Of a stretch of DNA of 47,160 bases, positions 42,907-47,160 are shown piece by piece. The translations under genes and the position numbers were made by a program. Position 1 is the stretch's first letter. Each line of letters starts with the position of its first letter. The stretch comes from Paracoccaceae bacterium (GTDB lineage Bacteria > Pseudomonadota > Alphaproteobacteria > Rhodobacterales > Rhodobacteraceae), in the NCBI GenBank assembly GCA_020425125.1, contig JAGQRV010000016.1, positions 10,955 through 58,114 on the forward strand, given 5' to 3'. The notes under the pieces were generated by a model. The model saw only the letters and a program-made list of their open reading frames with translations, did no database searches and had not been told where the DNA came from.

Positions 42907-43932
42907 TCATTCCTCGAACGCGAAGACCTTCTTCCAGTCGTTCTTCATGCTGACAATGACCCAGCCTTCCTTTTCCCCGAGATCGTACATCTCCTGAGAG
43001 AAGGTGCCGACCGGGCTGTCGGGCAGGCCCTGGGCAGGACCATAGGCATATTCGCGCTCTGCGTCGTCATGCAGGATCGCCACCGAGAGCCGCAGACCGG
43101 GGCTCGCCTTCACGTATTGCAGCGCCTGCTGGTCGTCGGAAGAGGAATTGCCGAACTGGGCATAGGGGGTGCGGCCATAGACCATGCGAAAATTCTCGAT
43201 CTTGCCAGCCTCGATGTTCTCGAGCGCCAGCTTCGGCTCGCGCATCAGCACCGGCTTGCCGTCCACGATCTCGAATTTCAGGCTCTGCGCGCTGCCCGAG
43301 ACCTGCTCCGGCGGGATGCCATAGAATTCCTCGCTGTAGGGGGCGACGACGCCGACGCTGCCGCCGGTGGCGATGAAGGTCTTGTAGCCGTTGGCGCGCA
43401 GATAACTCAGGACCTCCTGCATCGGCAGGTAGGTCAGGTCGATGAACGGCCGGTGCCAGCGCGGGTCGCGCGCGGTCTTCAGCCACGCATTGACCTCCCG
43501 CCCGAGCGCGTCGGGCGTCATCCCGCTCAGGGTCGCGAGCAGCACCTCGAAAAGCTCGCGGGGGTCGAGGGCGGCGATCTTCTTCTCGTCCTTCGAGAGG
43601 ATGGCGGCGAAGCCCGGCTTCTCCGCCAGCTCCGGATGGGCCGTCACCAGATCCGGCACCCGGTCCATGACGAACCGGAACTCGGTGTAGATCGGATGCT
43701 CGACCCAAAGCGTACCGTCCTGGTCGAAGGCGGCGATGCGCGCTTCGGGCGGCACGAAATCGGCGCTGCCTTCGGTGGTAGTGCGAGCGACGAAGTCGAG
43801 GATCGCCTGCCTGGCCGCGCCGTCGTTCCATGAAGGCAAGGGGTCGGTCTGGGCGGAAACAACCGCGGTAAAGAGGCCGAGCGCCAAGAGGCTGGATGCG
43901 GCAAGGCGCAGGACGGATCGGATGGGAGGCAT
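42907..43932 (-). CDS. Secreted HAD-superfamily phosphatase-like protein
   Basis: A 341-residue protein with a signal peptide (LAASSLLALGLFTAVVSAQ) and a HAD domain: motif I DQDGTLWVEHP with Asp70 and Asp72, FIATGGSVGVVAPYSEEFYG as motif II (Thr), a Lys-containing GKPVLMREPKLALEN segment and FGNSSSDDQQAL (motif IV). It is probably a periplasmic phosphatase. It follows the sulfatase gene by 80 bp on the same strand, so both may act on ester substrates such as sulfated or phosphorylated compounds; this is inference. Confidence 0.85.
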   Translation of the reverse strand: MPPIRSVLRLAASSLLALGLFTAVVSAQTDPLPSWNDGAARQAILDFVARTTTEGSADFVPPEARIAAFDQDGTLWVEHPIYTEFRFVMDRVPDLVTAHPELAEKPGFAAILSKDEKKIAALDPRELFEVLLATLSGMTPDALGREVNAWLKTARDPRWHRPFIDLTYLPMQEVLSYLRANGYKTFIATGGSVGVVAPYSEEFYGIPPEQVSGSAQSLKFEIVDGKPVLMREPKLALENIEAGKIENFRMVYGRTPYAQFGNSSSDDQQALQYVKASPGLRLSVAILHDDAEREYAYGPAQGLPDSPVGTFSQEMYDLGEKEGWVIVSMKNDWKKVFAFEE

Positions 43933-44012
43933 GTCAAGACTCGGTTGGGATCGGAAATGGCCGTGAGGGCCGGCGGCGGCCAGCCCTCACGCATCTGTGG
44001 GACTGCTGGCGC

Positions 44013-46628
44013 TCAGTCGTTCACCTTGTCCATCGCTTCCTTCATCTTCTTGATGTCGGCCTCGCTGAGCTGCGGCCGATCGATCGTGATCGTCAGCTTG
44101 TCGAGCTTGGCGGTCAGCGGAAACGGCGGCAAGTAGTCCGCGTCGTTCACCCCGGTGATCGTGTCCGAGCCGATGTCGAAGCTCTCGTCCCATTGCAGGA
44201 TGATCGGGATCGTCTTATCCATCCGCTTCTCGTCGACCACTACGCCATCCACGATCAGCTTGGTATTCGCTGCCCGCCCGATGCCCGAGAAATTGTTGTA
44301 GGCCATCGTGCCGATCCCGAGCCCCTCGTAATCGGACACGAACTCGATCACGTGCTTGCCGGGCGAGAGCGGCTCCTTCGCCTCCCATTTCGGGCGTTCG
44401 AGATCGAGGAGGTTCCAAAGGAAGACCGGCCTGCCCTTGAGAAGGTACATTCCGTAGCCAGCGAAACGCCCGCCGGAGGTCACGATCATGCCTTCGGCGC
44501 CACCTTCGGGAACGGTGATCTCGGCCTTGATGGTGAACGAGGTGTCGAGAAGATAGGGCGCATCGCCCTGCGGCGTGCCGGTCATCGGCGCGGTGTAGAC
44601 CAGCGTGTCTCGCCCTGCGATCAGGCTCGGCCGCGGCGCCGCGACCCGCGCCCCCACCGAAGCGTCAAGCGGCAGAACCTGGTACTTCTTGGCCTCCTCC
44701 AGGAACTTGGCGCGCATTTCCGCGACCTTGTCGGGATGCTCCGCGGCAATGTCGTCGGACTGGTTCCAGTTGCTCTTCAGATCATAGAGCTGGAACACCT
44801 GATTGTTCAGCGGGTCCGGGTTGGCCGGCGAATAGGCGTCCCACGGAACGCGGTTGACCTTGGTGCTGAGCAGCCAGCCGTCGTCATAGAGCGCCCACTG
44901 CCCCATCATCTCGAAGTACTGGCGCGTGTGTCGCGTCGGCGCATCGGCGTTGGCCTTGTCGAAGGTATAAGCATAGCTCGTGCCCTCGATCGGCTTCTGC
45001 TTGATGCCGTCCACCATCTCCGGCGCAGCGATGCCGGTTGCCTCGAGGATCGTGGGCACGTGGTCGATCACGTGCATGAACTGGTTGCGCAGGCCCCCCT
45101 TGTCCTTGATGACGTTCGGCCAGGTCACCACCATGTTCTGGTTGATGCCGCCAAGCCGCGAGGCGTTCTGCTTGAACCAGTCGAACGGTGTGTCGAAGGC
45201 CCAGGACCAGCCGGCCGACATGTGGTTGTAGGCAAACTCGGTGCCCCAGGCATCGTAGAACTTCATCTGGGTGTCGACCGGCGGCCGCACGCCGTTGAAG
45301 AACGCGACCTCGTTGAACGTGCCCTCCGGCCCGCCCTCGGCGCTCGTGCCGTTATCGCCGTTCTGATAGATGATCAGCGTATTGTCGTAGCGCCCGAGAT
45401 CCTTGAAGTGCTGGATCACCCGGCCGATCTCGTAGTCGTTGTAGGCAACATAGGCCGCGAACACCTCGACCTGACGGATGAAGAGCTTCTTGGCCTCGTC
45501 GCTCAGCTTGTCCCAGGGCGTCAGGATGTCGGCGGGCCAGGGAGTCAGCTCCAGATCCGCCGGGACCACGCCCATCTTCTTCTGGTTCTCGAAGATCCGC
45601 TCACGCAGCTTTTCGTAGCCGTCGTCGAAGAGATGCATGGCGTGGATCTTGTCGACCCATTCCTTGGTCGGATGGTGTGGTGCATGGGACGAGCCGGGCA
45701 CGTAGTTGATGAAGATCGGCTGGGAGGGATCGGTCTGGTGGATCCGGTCCATCCAGGCGATCGCGTCATCGGCCATCGCGGTGATCAGGTTCCACGAGCT
45801 TTCCTTGCCGGTGACGGGCCATATCTTTGCATTCGGGTCCGAGCGGTCCATCTTCAGCGTGCTCGGGAAGTCGTTGAACGGATAGATCTGGGTCGTGTTC
45901 CGGAACAGGTTCGGCCCCCACTGGTTGGCGTCACCGCCAACGAAGCCGTAGAAATAGTCAAAGCCCATGCCGGTCGGCCACTGGGTGAACGGCCCCGCCT
46001 GGCTCGCCTCGTAGGTCGGCGTGTTGTGGTCCTTGCCGAACCACGACGTGGCATAGCCGTTGTCGCGCAGGATCCGCCCGATCGTCGCGTTGTCGGCACC
46101 GATCACGCTGTCATAGCCTGGAAAGCCCGTTGCCTGCTCGGCGATGACGCCGAATCCGACCGAATGGTGGTTGCGCCCGGTGATCATCGCCGCCCGCGTC
46201 GGCGAGCAGAGTGAGGTCGACATCATGCGGGTGTAACGCAGCCCGTCGGCCGCCAGCGCATCCATCGTGGGCGTGGGAATGACGCCGCCGAAGGTGCTGG
46301 GAATGGCAAAGCCCGCATCGTCGGTCATGATCATCAGGATGTTGGGCGCATCCTTCGGCGGCACGATCCGCGGTGGCCACCAGGGCGTGGAATGCAGAGC
46401 GTCGTCCTTGATTACGCCGCCGAATTCCGGTGCGGGCGCGGGCAGTTCATTGCCCGGGATGGTGGTGGTGGCGCTCGGTGAGCCCAGTGTGCCGGTGACC
46501 TGGACCGGCGTCGTGGCTGCCTCGCTCGATGCCTCCTGAGCGATACCGGCTATGGGTATTGAAACAAGCGCCACCGCAGCGGCACCTGCCAGTGCGGTGG
46601 TACGGATGAACCGTAGTCTTGCAAGCAT
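44013..46628 (-). CDS. Secreted Cys-type arylsulfatase
   Basis: An 871-residue secreted sulfatase: signal peptide 1-30 (cleaved before QEAS), a linker, then NILMIMTDDAGF with metal Asp103/104, the formylglycine motif SLCSPTRAAMITGR with Cys141, GKDHNTPTYEASQ, FINYVPGSSHAPHHP and NGDNGTSAEGG (metal). The C-terminal ~300 residues form an added beta-rich domain with SGIGRAANTKLIVDG near the end. It needs a formylglycine-generating enzyme, not seen here. It hydrolyses sulfate esters in the periplasm; the natural substrate is unknown. Confidence 0.93.
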   Translation of the reverse strand: MLARLRFIRTTALAGAAAVALVSIPIAGIAQEASSEAATTPVQVTGTLGSPSATTTIPGNELPAPAPEFGGVIKDDALHSTPWWPPRIVPPKDAPNILMIMTDDAGFAIPSTFGGVIPTPTMDALAADGLRYTRMMSTSLCSPTRAAMITGRNHHSVGFGVIAEQATGFPGYDSVIGADNATIGRILRDNGYATSWFGKDHNTPTYEASQAGPFTQWPTGMGFDYFYGFVGGDANQWGPNLFRNTTQIYPFNDFPSTLKMDRSDPNAKIWPVTGKESSWNLITAMADDAIAWMDRIHQTDPSQPIFINYVPGSSHAPHHPTKEWVDKIHAMHLFDDGYEKLRERIFENQKKMGVVPADLELTPWPADILTPWDKLSDEAKKLFIRQVEVFAAYVAYNDYEIGRVIQHFKDLGRYDNTLIIYQNGDNGTSAEGGPEGTFNEVAFFNGVRPPVDTQMKFYDAWGTEFAYNHMSAGWSWAFDTPFDWFKQNASRLGGINQNMVVTWPNVIKDKGGLRNQFMHVIDHVPTILEATGIAAPEMVDGIKQKPIEGTSYAYTFDKANADAPTRHTRQYFEMMGQWALYDDGWLLSTKVNRVPWDAYSPANPDPLNNQVFQLYDLKSNWNQSDDIAAEHPDKVAEMRAKFLEEAKKYQVLPLDASVGARVAAPRPSLIAGRDTLVYTAPMTGTPQGDAPYLLDTSFTIKAEITVPEGGAEGMIVTSGGRFAGYGMYLLKGRPVFLWNLLDLERPKWEAKEPLSPGKHVIEFVSDYEGLGIGTMAYNNFSGIGRAANTKLIVDGVVVDEKRMDKTIPIILQWDESFDIGSDTITGVNDADYLPPFPLTAKLDKLTITIDRPQLSEADIKKMKEAMDKVND

Positions 46629-46694
46629 GTTGGATCTGTCCCTGCTATCAGTATTTGCCTCGGCGTATCGGACCTTGTCCGAACGGGTGTCGTG

Positions 46695-46946
46695 TCAGCC
46701 CATCTCGTGCACCTCGATCTGCGGCGGATGGTAATGTCCAAATTTCTTCCGGTCTTCTCTTTCGGCGTCAGTTGGTGCGATCACCTTCCGTCCCGCATTA
46801 CCGCGATCGAAGAAGGCGGTCCCGTTCGAAAATTCCGGGTCGGTGACGTCCGTGTGCGGGCTCCGTTCAACTTCCGGCAAGGCGAGCAAGCCGATAAGCG
46901 TCATGGGCATGGTCGTGTCCAGTCTGGGCTTTCGGTTCATCGACAC
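46695..46946 (-). CDS. Possible 83-residue hypothetical protein
   Basis: A GTG/ATG-started frame (MSMNRKPRLDTTMPMTLIGL and on) that ends 66 bp before the sulfatase start. The C-terminal part (DAEREDRKKFGHYHPPQ) is polar. No family is recognised; no ribosome site is strong. Could be a non-coding open frame; it is listed because it follows the partial gene on the same strand with a small gap. Confidence 0.35.
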   Translation of the reverse strand: MSMNRKPRLDTTMPMTLIGLLALPEVERSPHTDVTDPEFSNGTAFFDRGNAGRKVIAPTDAEREDRKKFGHYHPPQIEVHEMG

Positions 46947-46984
46947 TGGCCCGCCCCTGCGCCCCCGGCCTCGCGCCAGGCTGG

Positions 46985-47160
46985 TCAGCGCCAGTATGGT
47001 CGGCGGTAGAAGGCACCGCGATAGGCCGTGCGCCGAGCTGCACCGGCATAGGAGACCGGGGTCATTGGCCGTCCGATGATGTCGATGAAGACCGCCGCCG
47101 GGCCAGTTGCACCGGTCAGGCTGCCTTCCAGAACGGCAACGTCGAAGACCAGGTCTGCCC
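46985..47160 (-). CDS. C-terminal end of a hypothetical protein, cut by the window edge
   Basis: The last 57 codons of a minus-strand gene entering from the right edge, ending at a TGA at 46985-46987. The sequence has strands (LVFDVAVLEG, AAVFIDIIGRPMTPVSYAG) and an Arg/Tyr-rich end (ARRTAYRGAFYRRPYWR) that resembles secreted proteins with a basic aromatic tail. No function assigned. Confidence 0.55.
   Translation of the reverse strand, partial: ADLVFDVAVLEGSLTGATGPAAVFIDIIGRPMTPVSYAGAARRTAYRGAFYRRPYWR

Noticed and set aside
41400-43000. Direct repeat of the tRNA-Ser 3' end as an attachment site
   Set aside because: No second copy of the CTGTCTCTCCGCCA segment was noticed in the rest of the window by eye.
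43067-43831. A 254-codon minus-strand frame inside the HAD gene
   Set aside because: Out-of-frame shadow of the HAD protein, very rich in Arg/Gly, no conserved motifs.
43896-46214. A 772-codon plus-strand frame opposite the sulfatase gene
   Set aside because: Antisense shadow of a clear sulfatase; composition is typical of reverse-strand translation in high-GC DNA.

Overview
The window is high-GC alphaproteobacterial DNA, most like a member of the Rhodobacteraceae. This rests on gene content and order: the dnaB end, the CckA-ChpT-CtrA phosphotransferase ChpT, heme A synthase (aerobic respiration), ornithine-lipid acyltransferases, the rplU-rpmA-obg-proB-proA block, and a membrane-bound formate dehydrogenase with Rhodobacterales-style accessory genes. 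Genus and species cannot be told from the sequence alone.

Layout. 0-2.3 kb: 3' end of dnaB, a small unknown gene, and a divergent quorum-sensing pair (LuxI-type synthase, LuxR-type receptor) around a 22-bp dyad. 2.3-9.6 kb: a secreted small protein, htpX, an M32 carboxypeptidase overlapping ctaA, trmJ, a ThiE-like protein and the olsB-olsA ornithine-lipid pair. 10-15.8 kb: chpT, then the minus-strand housekeeping run rplU, rpmA, a GNAT acetyltransferase, obg, proB, proA. 15.8-18.1 kb: a DUF2059 protein and a class III aminotransferase.

18.2-35.6 kb is the most distinctive part: a formate dehydrogenase island. On the minus strand lie DUF3305, DUF3306, then (behind a promoter with a dyad in its spacer) a TorD-type chaperone, a 63-residue Tat protein, the Cys-type catalytic subunit, the four-cluster Fe-S subunit, the cytochrome b subunit, a seven-bladed WD40 propeller fused to cytochrome c, and a 41-residue membrane peptide. 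Beside them are a multi-cluster ferredoxin-like protein (TTG start), a TupA-like/cytochrome c fusion lacking a Met ligand, a four-gene overlapping run (DUF6494, Mrp/ApbC, a biotin/lipoate-ligase-like protein with a substituted catalytic lysine, DUF6505), and the operon tupB-tupC-tupA-regulator for tungstate uptake. Together they suggest a tungsten-linked, quinone-coupled periplasmic formate dehydrogenase with its own maturation, metal supply and regulation.

35.9-41.1 kb: a hybrid histidine kinase behind a periplasmic molybdopterin-oxidoreductase-fold protein that has no cysteine in its mature part, an MFS-like transporter, and the metal-flexible GTP cyclohydrolase FolE2. 41.3-42.9 kb: tRNA-Ser(CGA) followed by a lower-GC stretch with a HEPN-like gene, a minus-strand intrinsic terminator and a poorly defined ORF, possibly an old insertion next to the tRNA. 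42.9-47.2 kb: a secreted HAD phosphatase-like protein and a secreted Cys-type sulfatase, with two uncertain coding fragments at the right edge. No CRISPR array, rRNA or transposase was seen.
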